The notes beneath the pieces are model-generated. The model saw nothing but the letters and a program-made list of their open reading frames with translations, did not search any database and was not told the DNA's origin. DNA of 7,167 nt from an uncultured Clostridia bacterium (GTDB lineage Bacteria > Bacillota > Clostridia > Christensenellales > Borkfalkiaceae). Numbering within the stretch: position 1 is the first letter of the stretch; each line of letters begins with the position of its first letter. The stretch lies in NCBI GenBank assembly GCA_937888935.1, contig CALARO010000388.1, positions 1 to 7,167 of the forward strand, written 5' to 3'. Positions 1 to 5,822 of the stretch are shown piece after piece. The position numbers were made by a program, and so were the translations under genes.

Positions 1-1
1 A

Positions 2-1189
2 GAAGATCGCCGCGAAACCGGCGCAAAGCGCGTGAAAGAAACGCGCGGCAACGACGTGAAGCAATACGAAGACTACCGCGAGCTGATCGACGATAAAAAC
101 GTGGAAGCCGTGGTGATCGCTTCTTCGTGGAACGAGCATACGCGCATGGCGGTTTATTCGATGAAAGCTGGTAAATACACCGCCGTGGAAGTGGCGGGGG
201 CGTACGATCTCGAAGACTGCTGGCAGCTGGTGCGCACGTATGAAGAAACGCGCACGCCGATTATGATGCTTGAAAATTGCTGCTTCGATAAATTCGAGCT
301 TTTGTCCACATCGCTTGCTCGTTCGGGCAAGCTCGGCAAAATCGTGTACTGCCACGGGGCGTATGCGCACGAGCTGCGCGGCGAAGTACTCGGCGGCAAC
401 GTAAACAGGCACTATCGCCTGAAAAATTACGAACTGAGAAACTGCGAAAACTATCCCACGCACGAGCTTGGGCCGATTGCGAAAATTCTCAATATCAACC
501 GCGGCAACAAAATGCTTTCTTTAACTTCGGTCGCAACGAAAAGCTGGGGCTTGACGGAATGCGCGAAGAGCGATCGCTCGCCCGATCCGTCGCTGAAAGA
601 TACCGAATTCAATCAGGGCGACATCGTGGTTACCACCATCACGTGCGCGGGCGGCGAAGTGATCACGCTGCGGCTGGATACGTCGCTTCCGCGCTGCTAT
701 TCGCGCGAATTTACGGTGCGCGGCACGAAAGGACTTTGCGAGCAGGATACCAACATGGTGCTGCTCGAAACGGATAAATTCCTGCACGACGATTTCGAAG
801 CGATCAAAACCGTGGAAAAGCACATGAATTGCGCCGAAGAATACTCGCGCTATCTTCCCGAGATCTGGCGCGATATGACGGAAGAAGAGAAAAAGCTTGG
901 TCACGGCGGCATGGACTACCTTGAATTCAAGGCGTTTTTCACGGCGATTTTAAACGGCGCGGAAATGCCGATCGACGTGTACGATATGGCGGCATGGATG
1001 GCGATTACGCCGCTTTCCGAGCAGTCGATCGCGCACGGCGGCATGCCGCAGGCGATCCCCGATTTCACGCGCGGCAAGTGGATGTACCGCCCCGTGCTGG
1101 ATGTGACGGAGCTGCCCGAAGTGCGAGAAGAAGATGCCGCAGGCGAGGGGAAAGAGATGAAAAACGCTCTCGGCTATTCGCGGAAGTAG
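2..1189 (+). CDS. GH109-like Gfo/Idh/MocA-family glycosidase/oxidoreductase, 5'-truncated by window edge
   Basis: The reading frame is open to the first bases of the window, so the GTG at 32 is internal and the true start lies upstream; about 395 residues are visible. GH109 enzymes (alpha-N-acetylgalactosaminidases) cleave glycosides by an oxidation/elimination route with a tightly bound NAD. The visible part begins after the GxGxxG strand of the Rossmann fold. Family hallmarks seen are VEVAGA (about 185-202, matching the usual EVP segment), MLENCCFD (266-289), YPTHELGP (452-475, holding the Tyr and His reported as active-site residues), NINRGN shortly after it, GHGGMD (about 899-916) and the C-terminal PLSEQS and PDFTRGKW. 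The ENCCFD block has Phe where characterised members have Tyr. The gene ends at TAG and is followed by a strong terminator at 1314-1340. It converges on the AraC gene. A related Gfo/Idh/MocA dehydrogenase is possible, but the motifs favour GH109. Activity on GalNAc is inferred, not shown. Confidence 0.82.
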   Translation, partial: EDRRETGAKRVKETRGNDVKQYEDYRELIDDKNVEAVVIASSWNEHTRMAVYSMKAGKYTAVEVAGAYDLEDCWQLVRTYEETRTPIMMLENCCFDKFELLSTSLARSGKLGKIVYCHGAYAHELRGEVLGGNVNRHYRLKNYELRNCENYPTHELGPIAKILNINRGNKMLSLTSVATKSWGLTECAKSDRSPDPSLKDTEFNQGDIVVTTITCAGGEVITLRLDTSLPRCYSREFTVRGTKGLCEQDTNMVLLETDKFLHDDFEAIKTVEKHMNCAEEYSRYLPEIWRDMTEEEKKLGHGGMDYLEFKAFFTAILNGAEMPIDVYDMAAWMAITPLSEQSIAHGGMPQAIPDFTRGKWMYRPVLDVTELPEVREEDAAGEGKEMKNALGYSRK

Positions 1190-1286
1190 TCTCGCAGGGG
1201 TAGTAAACCCGCACAGGGCATGGAACTGCGGAGATGGCGCGAAAATTGCTTGTGTAAATCGCTTGCGGAAAACGGCGGCGTTCGTA

Positions 1287-2087
1287 TTATAATAAATTAT
1301 CTTTGCGGTATTGCGACGGGGATTTCCCCGTCGTTTTTTTAAACAGCCGCTCGAAGTAAATCACGCTCGAAAAGCCGTGCTTTGCGGCGATGTCGGCGAT
1401 GCTCGTCTGCTTAGAATACAAAAGATCCTGCGCGGCGCGCTGCACGGCGATTTTGTTTTTATATTCTATGGGCGTGGCGCGCGCGTACTTTTTGAATAAA
1501 TAATAAAAACGCGACGGACTTAAATAGCAAAGCGCGGCAAGATCGTCCACCGAAAATTCGCGGTTATAGTGCCGCTCGATATAGTTGATGGCGGGAAGAA
1601 GCGTTTGATTTACGGGCAGCTCGGCGGAAATTTTCGCAAGCGGCAGCAATTTTCCGCACATTTCGAAAAACGCCGAAAGCGCGAAAAACGAGTTTTCGTC
1701 TTTCGAGTACTGATATTTTTCGATCGTAAGCAAAAGCGAATACAGCTTCTGAAAATCGTTCGCGGGCAAAATCTGCACGGGAATCGTTTTATTTTTGCAC
1801 GGATCGAATTTCGGCTGAAATGAAAAATGCAGCGAGTGATACGCGGCTTCGGGCGAAGCGAGCCACTTTGCGCTATACTTTGAATCTTTGGGGATATATA
1901 AAATCTCGCCGGGGCGCACGCGGAAAATTTCGCCGTTGGAACGCACCATACCCTCGCCGTTTAACATAAAAACGAAATTATGGCAGGGGCGCGGCTCGGA
2001 AGAATAGTCGCATTCCGCGTTTTGTTTGTGCGTGTATTTTACGGCGAGAAGCACGGAAAGAATTTCGCCCGGATTTGCATAAAACAT
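1287..2087 (-). CDS. AraC-family transcriptional regulator with N-terminal cupin-like sensor domain
   Basis: This 266-residue protein has the usual length and two-domain layout of sugar-responsive AraC regulators. Residues about 10-100 form a cupin-like ligand-binding region, with FMLNGEG at about 40-46 and the RPGEILYIPKDS segment near 58-69. Residues about 166-264 hold the double helix-turn-helix: first HTH FSVDDLAALCYLSPSRFYYLFKK, second HTH around TSIADIAAKHGFSSVIYFERLFKK, then the signature TTGKSPSQYRK at 252-262. The ATG at 2087 is supported by AAGGAAG on the minus strand (complement of 2095-2101), 7 bases upstream. A consensus promoter lies at 2138-2166. The gene is divergent from the dehydroquinase-fold/oxidoreductase operon, so control of that operon and of itself is the simplest inference; the convergent GH109 gene could also be a target. 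The ligand is unknown. No terminator for this gene is evident in 1190-1286, so its transcript may run antisense into the GH109 gene. Confidence 0.9.
   Translation of the reverse strand: MFYANPGEILSVLLAVKYTHKQNAECDYSSEPRPCHNFVFMLNGEGMVRSNGEIFRVRPGEILYIPKDSKYSAKWLASPEAAYHSLHFSFQPKFDPCKNKTIPVQILPANDFQKLYSLLLTIEKYQYSKDENSFFALSAFFEMCGKLLPLAKISAELPVNQTLLPAINYIERHYNREFSVDDLAALCYLSPSRFYYLFKKYARATPIEYKNKIAVQRAAQDLLYSKQTSIADIAAKHGFSSVIYFERLFKKTTGKSPSQYRKDNLL
1314..1340 (+). terminator. Rho-independent terminator for the GH109 gene, inside the AraC coding sequence
   Basis: There is a perfect 8-bp stem, CGACGGGG (1314-1321) and CCCCGTCG (1326-1333), with an ATTT loop, followed directly by seven T (1334-1340). 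The T run exists only in the plus direction, so it should stop transcripts coming from the GH109 gene about 125 bases after its stop codon. The same bases are the antisense of codons for T252 to S258 of the AraC-family protein. Confidence 0.85.
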
Positions 2088-2127
2088 AAAACGACTTCCT
2101 TACAAGAGAATAGGTTTACTTTTCAGT

Positions 2128-2140
2128 AGTATTGAGTATT
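2128..2140. repeat. Tandem AGTATT repeat, candidate regulator binding site
   Basis: AGTATT (2128-2133) and AGTATT (2135-2140) are direct repeats with a 7-base period. They span the -10 box and predicted start of the AraC promoter and lie just upstream of the -35 box of the plus-strand operon promoter. AraC-family proteins commonly bind direct repeats next to a -35 box, but their half-sites are usually spaced by about two helical turns, so this is only a candidate for autorepression or operon activation. Confidence 0.3.
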
Positions 2141-2166
2141 ATATACGATTGAAAAAATTTTGTCAA
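2138..2166 (-). promoter_or_regulatory. Consensus sigma-A promoter of the AraC gene
   Basis: Read on the minus strand: TTGACA (2166-2161), a 17-base spacer, then TATAAT (2143-2138), a perfect match to the housekeeping consensus. The expected transcription start is near 2131, giving a leader of about 44 bases. The element interlocks with the plus-strand promoter at 2149-2177. Confidence 0.88.
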
Positions 2167-2177
2167 ACGATTATAAT
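2149..2177 (+). promoter_or_regulatory. Sigma-A promoter of the dehydroquinase-fold/oxidoreductase operon
   Basis: TTGAAA (2149-2154), a 17-base spacer and TATAAT (2172-2177) place the start of transcription near 2184, about 20 bases before the ATG at 2204. Its -35 box lies in the spacer of the opposing AraC promoter and vice versa, so the two promoters should compete for polymerase. Confidence 0.85.
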
Positions 2178-2203
2178 ATAAGAGAAGCAAAGAGGACGAG
2201 AAA

Positions 2204-2968
2204 ATGAAAAAAAGTTTTTTATGCGAAGGAAAAATGCCGTTCGTCACCGAAATGGTGCATGGTCCGTCGGCGAAAAAAGCCGAATGTAAAATACGGAACG
2301 CCATTGCGGAAGGCGCAACGGCGATCGGCTTGCAGCTGCACACGTTCGGCAAGGAAGATCGCTCGCGGGAAACAATTTCCGCGTTGTTCGCGGCGGCGGG
2401 CGATCACCCCGTGTACGTTACGAATTACCGGCAAGGCTCAAACGCGGGCAAAAGCGACGAAGAGCTTGCGCGCGAATTGCTCGAACTGCCCGAATGGGGC
2501 GCAACGCTCATTGATCTTCCGGGCGATATGTTCGATCCTTCGCCCGAAGAATTTACCGTGAACGCCGCGGCAATCGAAAAGCAGAAGCGGTTTATCGAAG
2601 AAGCGCACGCGCGCGGCGGCGAAGTGCTGATGTCTTCGCATATTTATACTTTTCGCGAAGCGGATCGGGTGCTTGAAATCGCGCTCGGGCAGCAGAAGCG
2701 CGGGGCGGACGTCGTAAAAATCGTCACGGGCGCGGAAACGCAGGAAGAAGAGCTGAAAAACCTGGAAATATGCCGCCTTTTAAAAAACGAATTAAGCGTG
2801 CCGTTTCTGTTTCTTTCGGGGGGCAAATACTGCAAATTGCACCGCACGATCGGCGCATCGCTCGGCGTTTGCATGTGGCTTTGCTTCCGAGAGTACGACG
2901 AAACCACTTATCCCGGTCCGCCGCTTTTAAGTAACGTGCTGAAAATCAAATCCGGGCTGGATTTATGA
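2204..2968 (+). CDS. Type I 3-dehydroquinate dehydratase-fold protein with altered substrate site
   Basis: This 254-residue protein has the length and segment order of type I dehydroquinases (TIM-barrel, Schiff-base dehydratases). The catalytic pair is retained: His146 in MSSHIY and the Schiff-base Lys172 in DVVKIV. R214 in LSGGKYCKLHR matches the substrate-binding Arg of the MSMG...SR segment, and R76 in VTNYRQG matches the Arg of the FR segment. Other positions differ from the E. coli enzyme by my hand alignment: the E-x-R pair of the ELRVD strand is QLH (44-46), the Glu after the FR segment is Asn80, and the Ser/Gln of the SAPGQ lid appears as TYPGPP (235-240). Function on dehydroquinate is therefore uncertain; a related Schiff-base lyase or dehydratase is possible. 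No other shikimate gene is nearby. The start is supported by AGAGGA (2191-2196), 7 bases before ATG. It is first in an operon, 27 bases ahead of the oxidoreductase gene. Confidence 0.72.
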   Translation: MKKSFLCEGKMPFVTEMVHGPSAKKAECKIRNAIAEGATAIGLQLHTFGKEDRSRETISALFAAAGDHPVYVTNYRQGSNAGKSDEELARELLELPEWGATLIDLPGDMFDPSPEEFTVNAAAIEKQKRFIEEAHARGGEVLMSSHIYTFREADRVLEIALGQQKRGADVVKIVTGAETQEEELKNLEICRLLKNELSVPFLFLSGGKYCKLHRTIGASLGVCMWLCFREYDETTYPGPPLLSNVLKIKSGLDL

Positions 2969-2995
2969 TTTATAAAAATCAAGGAAGAAAGAAAA

Positions 2996-3973
2996 ATGAA
3001 AGCTGTAGTCATCAATAAACAAACGCATGAATTAAGTTATGAAGAAGTAGCCGATCCCGTACCGAAAGCGGGGGAAGTGCTGATCGAAACGCACGCGGCG
3101 GCGATCAACCGCGCCGATTTATTGCAGCGCGAAGGCAGTTATCCGCCCCCGCCGGGTTGCCCCGAATGGCCGGGACTTGAAGTTTCGGGCGTAGTGAAAG
3201 CCGTGGGCGAAGGCTGCAAAAAATGGAAAATCGGCGATCAGGTATGCGCGCTGCTTGGCGGCGGCGGGTACGCGGAATACGTTGCCGCGCCCGAAAACAT
3301 GGTGCTGCCGATGCCGAAAGGGCTTAGCTTTGCCGAAGCGGCGGCGATTCCCGAAGTGTACATGACGGCGTACCTGAATTTGTTTCACGTGGGGCAGGCG
3401 AAAGCGGGCGAAACGCTTTTGATGAACGCGGGCGCAAGCGGACTTGCCAGCGCGGTGATCCCCATGGCGAAAGCGTTCGGCTTGCGCGTGATCACCACGG
3501 TGCTTGGCGCGAAAAAGGCGGAAGAAGTGGCGTATCTGCGCGCCGATCGCGTGGTGGATACCACGAAAGAAGACATCGCGGAAGTGCTGAAAGCGGAAGA
3601 AGCGAACGGCACGCCCGTAAATCTCGCCATTGATTGTCTGGCGGGCGAAGCGCTCGGCAGATGCCTGAAATACGTGGCGCGCGGCTGCCGCTGGATACAG
3701 ATCGCTTCGCTTGCGGGGGATATTTCGGCGGTGGATTTCAAGAATATCTACGTGAAAAACATCCGCATTATCGGCAGCACGCTGCGCAGCAAAACGCCCG
3801 AAGAAAAGGGCGAGCTTCTCAGAGAACTCACGCAAAAAACGTGGGGAAAATTCGAAAGCGGCGAAATCAAAGTGAAAATTTATAAAACGTTCCCCATCGA
3901 ACGCGCGGACGAAGCGCAGCAGGTGCTTTACCGCGGCGAAAACGTGGGCAAAGTGGTGCTGATCGTAAAATAA
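2996..3973 (+). CDS. PIG3-type NAD(P)H:quinone oxidoreductase (zinc-free MDR superfamily)
   Basis: This 325-residue protein is full length for the PIG3/quinone oxidoreductase branch of medium-chain dehydrogenases, which reduce quinones or other alpha,beta-unsaturated carbonyls with NAD(P)H in the cytoplasm. The N-terminal GroES-like domain carries NRADLLQREG and YPPPPG (residues 38-54), the hallmark of PIG3 proteins, then GLEVSG (60-65), KIGDQV and GGGGYAEYV (88-96). No zinc-binding Cys/His set is visible. The Rossmann segment is AGASGLA (145-151), with Ala at the last position of the usual AxxGxxG; the remainder, to ENVGKVVLIVK at the end, is typical. AAGGAAG at 2981-2987 lies 8 bases before ATG. 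Its promoter is that of the upstream gene; the 27-base gap implies co-transcription and a shared pathway, perhaps reduction of an enone or quinone-like product. The physiological substrate is unknown. The operon probably ends at the hairpin at 4006-4042. Confidence 0.85.
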   Translation: MKAVVINKQTHELSYEEVADPVPKAGEVLIETHAAAINRADLLQREGSYPPPPGCPEWPGLEVSGVVKAVGEGCKKWKIGDQVCALLGGGGYAEYVAAPENMVLPMPKGLSFAEAAAIPEVYMTAYLNLFHVGQAKAGETLLMNAGASGLASAVIPMAKAFGLRVITTVLGAKKAEEVAYLRADRVVDTTKEDIAEVLKAEEANGTPVNLAIDCLAGEALGRCLKYVARGCRWIQIASLAGDISAVDFKNIYVKNIRIIGSTLRSKTPEEKGELLRELTQKTWGKFESGEIKVKIYKTFPIERADEAQQVLYRGENVGKVVLIVK

Positions 3974-3996
3974 AACAGCACGCAAAAACAGAACGC

Positions 3997-4042
3997 AAAA
4001 AAACTGCCTGCGCAGGCAAAGGAAAACGCCCGCGCAGGCTTT
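3997..4042. terminator. Convergent hairpin terminator, strong on minus strand, weaker on plus strand
   Basis: Arms 4006-4017 (GCCTGCGCAGGC) and 4028-4039 (GCCCGCGCAGGC) enclose a 10-base loop. On the minus strand the 12-bp stem is complete with one G-U pair and is followed after two bases by seven T (complement of 3997-4003), a good terminator for the aminopeptidase gene. On the plus strand the same stem has one A-C mismatch and is followed only by TTTAT, so termination of the oxidoreductase operon is weaker. The first arm is itself part of a 14-base perfect palindrome, TGCCTGCGCAGGCA (4005-4018). Confidence 0.75.
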
Positions 4043-4079
4043 ATCGTATACTTTGTAACAAACGGATCGGCGGTTTTTG

Positions 4080-4127
4080 AAATCAGCCGTAAAATCAAAC
4101 GTAAAATCGGCAATAAAATCAGCCGAT
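4080..4127. repeat. Four tandem 12-base repeats across the aminopeptidase stop codon
   Basis: Four imperfect copies lie head to tail: AAATCAGCCGTA (4080-4091), AAATCAAACGTA (4092-4103), AAATCGGCAATA (4104-4115) and AAATCAGCCGAT (4116-4127). The last copy contains the TGA stop (complement of 4119-4121) and final Gly codon of the aminopeptidase gene. The period is four codons, so copies 1 and 2 keep a TGA in the same frame beyond the real stop while copy 3 does not. This looks like slippage duplication of the gene's 3' end. Confidence 0.75.
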
Positions 4128-5390
4128 GGTGATTTCGTCGCCGTTCGCCTGAATGGAAGAAGCGAAAAACGCGCGCAAACCAGAACGCATAGAAGCGTAA
4201 TCGGCGCAGGCGAAGCTTTCGCAAGCCGAGTGCATGGCAAACTGCGCAATGCCGATGTCCGCGCTTAAAAGGCTGACTTTCGAAAGCGAAATCGCGCCGA
4301 GCGTGCTGCCGCTGCGCACGTCCGAGCGGTTGTAGAATTTCTGAAAAGGCACGTTCGCGTTTTTGAAAATTTCTTCGATCACGGCAGCGGAAAGCGCGTC
4401 GGTGGTGTAGGCTTTGTCCGCGTGGAATTTAATCACCACGCCGCCGCCCGCCGCGGGGCGGTTGGTGGGGTCGCACTTTTCGGGGTGGTTGGGGTGCAGC
4501 GCGTGCGCGTTGTCTACCGAGAGTAAAAACGAAGAGTGCAGGGCTTTATAATATTCGTCGTCGTCAAAGCGCAGCGCGCTGGTTAAGCGGCGCAGAGTGC
4601 GTTCCATAAAATCGCCGCCCGCGCCTTCGAGAGTGCGGCTGCCCACTTCTTCGTTATCGAAAACCGCCGCCACGCACACGCCGCCGGGCGCAAGCACGTC
4701 CGCTATCGCTTCGATCGAAGCGAAAACGCTCGTTAAATTATCCACGCGCGGCGAAGCGAGAAACTCGCCGTTTCTGCCGAAAACGTAAGGCTTCTGCGCG
4801 TTCACGAGATACAAATCGTATGCCGCCACGGGCGCGGAAGAAAGCGAAGAGATCAGATCGCCGCCCTGCTCGGTAAGCGCGTATAAGGGGCAGAGATCCG
4901 TCTGCGCGTTCACGGCAAATCCGTCGTTTACGCCGCGGTTCTGATGCACCGCGAGAGACGGGATCGTCACGAAATAGTCCGATTCGGCAAGCCGCGGGCG
5001 CAGTACGCCGTTTTCGCTTTCCACAATGCGCCCCGCGATTTTTAAGGGGCGATCGAAGAACGAATACCAGATGCCGCCGCCGTAGCACTCGGCGTTGAGC
5101 TTTTCGTATGCGCCCGTAGTAAACACGGCGTTGTCTTTGAGTTTAAGCGCGGGAGAATCGGCGTGCGAAGCCGCGATTTTAAAACTCAGTCCGTTATCGA
5201 GCGCGCCCACGGTGAAAGCGATCAGCGAGCTGCCGCCGCGCGTAACGAAATATTTTCCTCCTTCTTCCACGTTCCAGTCTTCGCCTTCGAAAAGCTCTGA
5301 AAAGCCGTTCGCCGTGAGATAATCCGCCGCGTTTTTCACCGCGTGATAAGCCGTGTATGATTTTTCCAAAAATTCGTTGAGTGCCGACAT
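4119..5390 (-). CDS. apeB: M18 family aspartyl aminopeptidase
   Basis: This 423-residue protein matches the M18 family, cytosolic two-zinc aminopeptidases that remove N-terminal residues, mainly Asp/Glu in characterised members, and form large tetrahedral oligomers. All expected metal and catalytic positions are visible: His76 in SHADSP, Asp217 in RVDNLT, Glu247 and Glu248 in FDNEEVGS, Asp293 in SVDNAHALHPN, and His387 in AMHSACE. GGGVVIKFHADKAYTTD (315-331) and SDVRSGSTLG (356-365) are further family segments. The ATG at 5390 follows AAGGAAGAG on the minus strand (complement of 5398-5406) by about 7 bases. The promoter is at 5499-5527 and the terminator at 3997-4042, so it is a single-gene transcript for peptide turnover, not clearly connected to its neighbours. 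Substrate preference cannot be read from sequence, and M18 genes carry several names. Confidence 0.93.
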   Translation of the reverse strand: MSALNEFLEKSYTAYHAVKNAADYLTANGFSELFEGEDWNVEEGGKYFVTRGGSSLIAFTVGALDNGLSFKIAASHADSPALKLKDNAVFTTGAYEKLNAECYGGGIWYSFFDRPLKIAGRIVESENGVLRPRLAESDYFVTIPSLAVHQNRGVNDGFAVNAQTDLCPLYALTEQGGDLISSLSSAPVAAYDLYLVNAQKPYVFGRNGEFLASPRVDNLTSVFASIEAIADVLAPGGVCVAAVFDNEEVGSRTLEGAGGDFMERTLRRLTSALRFDDDEYYKALHSSFLLSVDNAHALHPNHPEKCDPTNRPAAGGGVVIKFHADKAYTTDALSAAVIEEIFKNANVPFQKFYNRSDVRSGSTLGAISLSKVSLLSADIGIAQFAMHSACESFACADYASMRSGLRAFFASSIQANGDEITIG

Positions 5391-5498
5391 ATTTTTTCTC
5401 TTCCTTTTCGTATTGCCCGCGCAAAAATATATTCCGCGCGCGCCGGGCGTACGCTTGCATATGATACTTCCGTGCGCGCCGCGCGATTTCTACCCGTA

Positions 5499-5527
5499 AT
5501 TATATCACGCTTTTTATCGTTTGGCAA
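5499..5527 (-). promoter_or_regulatory. Sigma-A promoter of the aminopeptidase gene
   Basis: On the minus strand TTGCCA (5527-5522) is separated by 17 bases from TATAAT (5504-5499), with TG two bases before the -10 box. Transcription should begin near 5492 and leave a GC-rich leader of about 100 bases (5391-5492), in which I recognise no riboswitch. Confidence 0.8.
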
Positions 5528-5728
5528 GTCTTTTCGCGCCCCTGCGCCGCGCCCCGCGAAAAATTCCGATATTTGCGCGTCGTTCAAAAAAGACAGGGGT
5601 TAAAAAATATTTAAACAAGGGGTAAAGCCGAAAAACGGCGATATTTCAAGGTGTTTCCGGCAAAAAATTAAAAATTTTGCGAAAAAATGAAATTATTGTG
5701 AAAACCTACAAAATCACTTATTTTTTTG
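5528..5728. other. AT-rich intergenic spacer between divergent promoters, no gene recognised
   Basis: This stretch lies between the aminopeptidase and MarR promoters within the 432-base divergent gap 5391-5822. I see no convincing coding frame or RNA gene. It contains long A/T tracts, a short inverted repeat (CCCCTG at 5539-5544 and CAGGGG at 5594-5599), two similar GGGG-containing words near 5594 and 5616, and an AT-only dyad (AAAATT, AATTTT) near 5663-5678. Any of these could be regulatory but none is specific. Confidence 0.5.
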
Positions 5729-5756
5729 TTGACAATTTTTAAAAACGGGGTATAAT
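5729..5756 (+). promoter_or_regulatory. Sigma-A promoter of the MarR gene
   Basis: TTGACA (5729-5734), a 16-base spacer and TATAAT (5751-5756) are both perfect hexamers. The start of transcription should fall near 5763, leaving a leader of about 60 bases. TTGTTGACAA over the -35 box has TTGT/ACAA ends in inverted orientation and may be part of an operator for the MarR protein itself, but this is weak. Confidence 0.87.
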
Positions 5757-5822
5757 AAAGGTGTTCTTGCCAAACGGAAGAAAAACCGAAGAAAAAATAC
5801 GGCAGGAAGCGGAGGCAATGTA

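Noticed and set aside
32..34. GTG at 32 as the start of the GH109 gene
   Set aside because: The frame is open upstream to base 2, there is no ribosome-binding site before it, and the Rossmann GxGxxG segment would be missing.
521..904. Minus-strand open frame of 127 codons inside the GH109 gene
   Set aside because: Its composition (Arg, Ala, Phe and His-rich) is typical of a reverse-strand shadow of a GC-rich-codon gene, and it has no recognisable domain.
1263..1293. Possible plus-strand promoter TTGCGG ... TATAAT at the end of the AraC gene
   Set aside because: The -35 box is poor, the spacer is 19 bases, and any transcript would stop about 40 bases later at the terminator 1314-1340.
2159..2177. 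TTGTCA close upstream of TATAAT on the plus strand as a -35 box
   Set aside because: The spacing is only about 7 bases; TTGAAA at 2149-2154 gives the correct 17-base spacing.
4080..4127. The 12-base tandem array as a CRISPR or plasmid-type iteron origin
   Set aside because: There are no spacers, units are only 12 bases and imperfect, and there is no replication or Cas gene nearby.
3119..4249. Long minus-strand open frame of 376 codons opposite the oxidoreductase gene
   Set aside because: It is antisense to a clearly recognisable PIG3 gene, has Arg/His/Phe-rich shadow composition, crosses the terminator and overlaps the 3' end of the aminopeptidase gene.
5391..5492. Possible riboswitch or structured leader before the aminopeptidase gene
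   Set aside because: The leader is GC-rich with CG-repeat stretches, but I recognise no riboswitch core or terminator/antiterminator pair.
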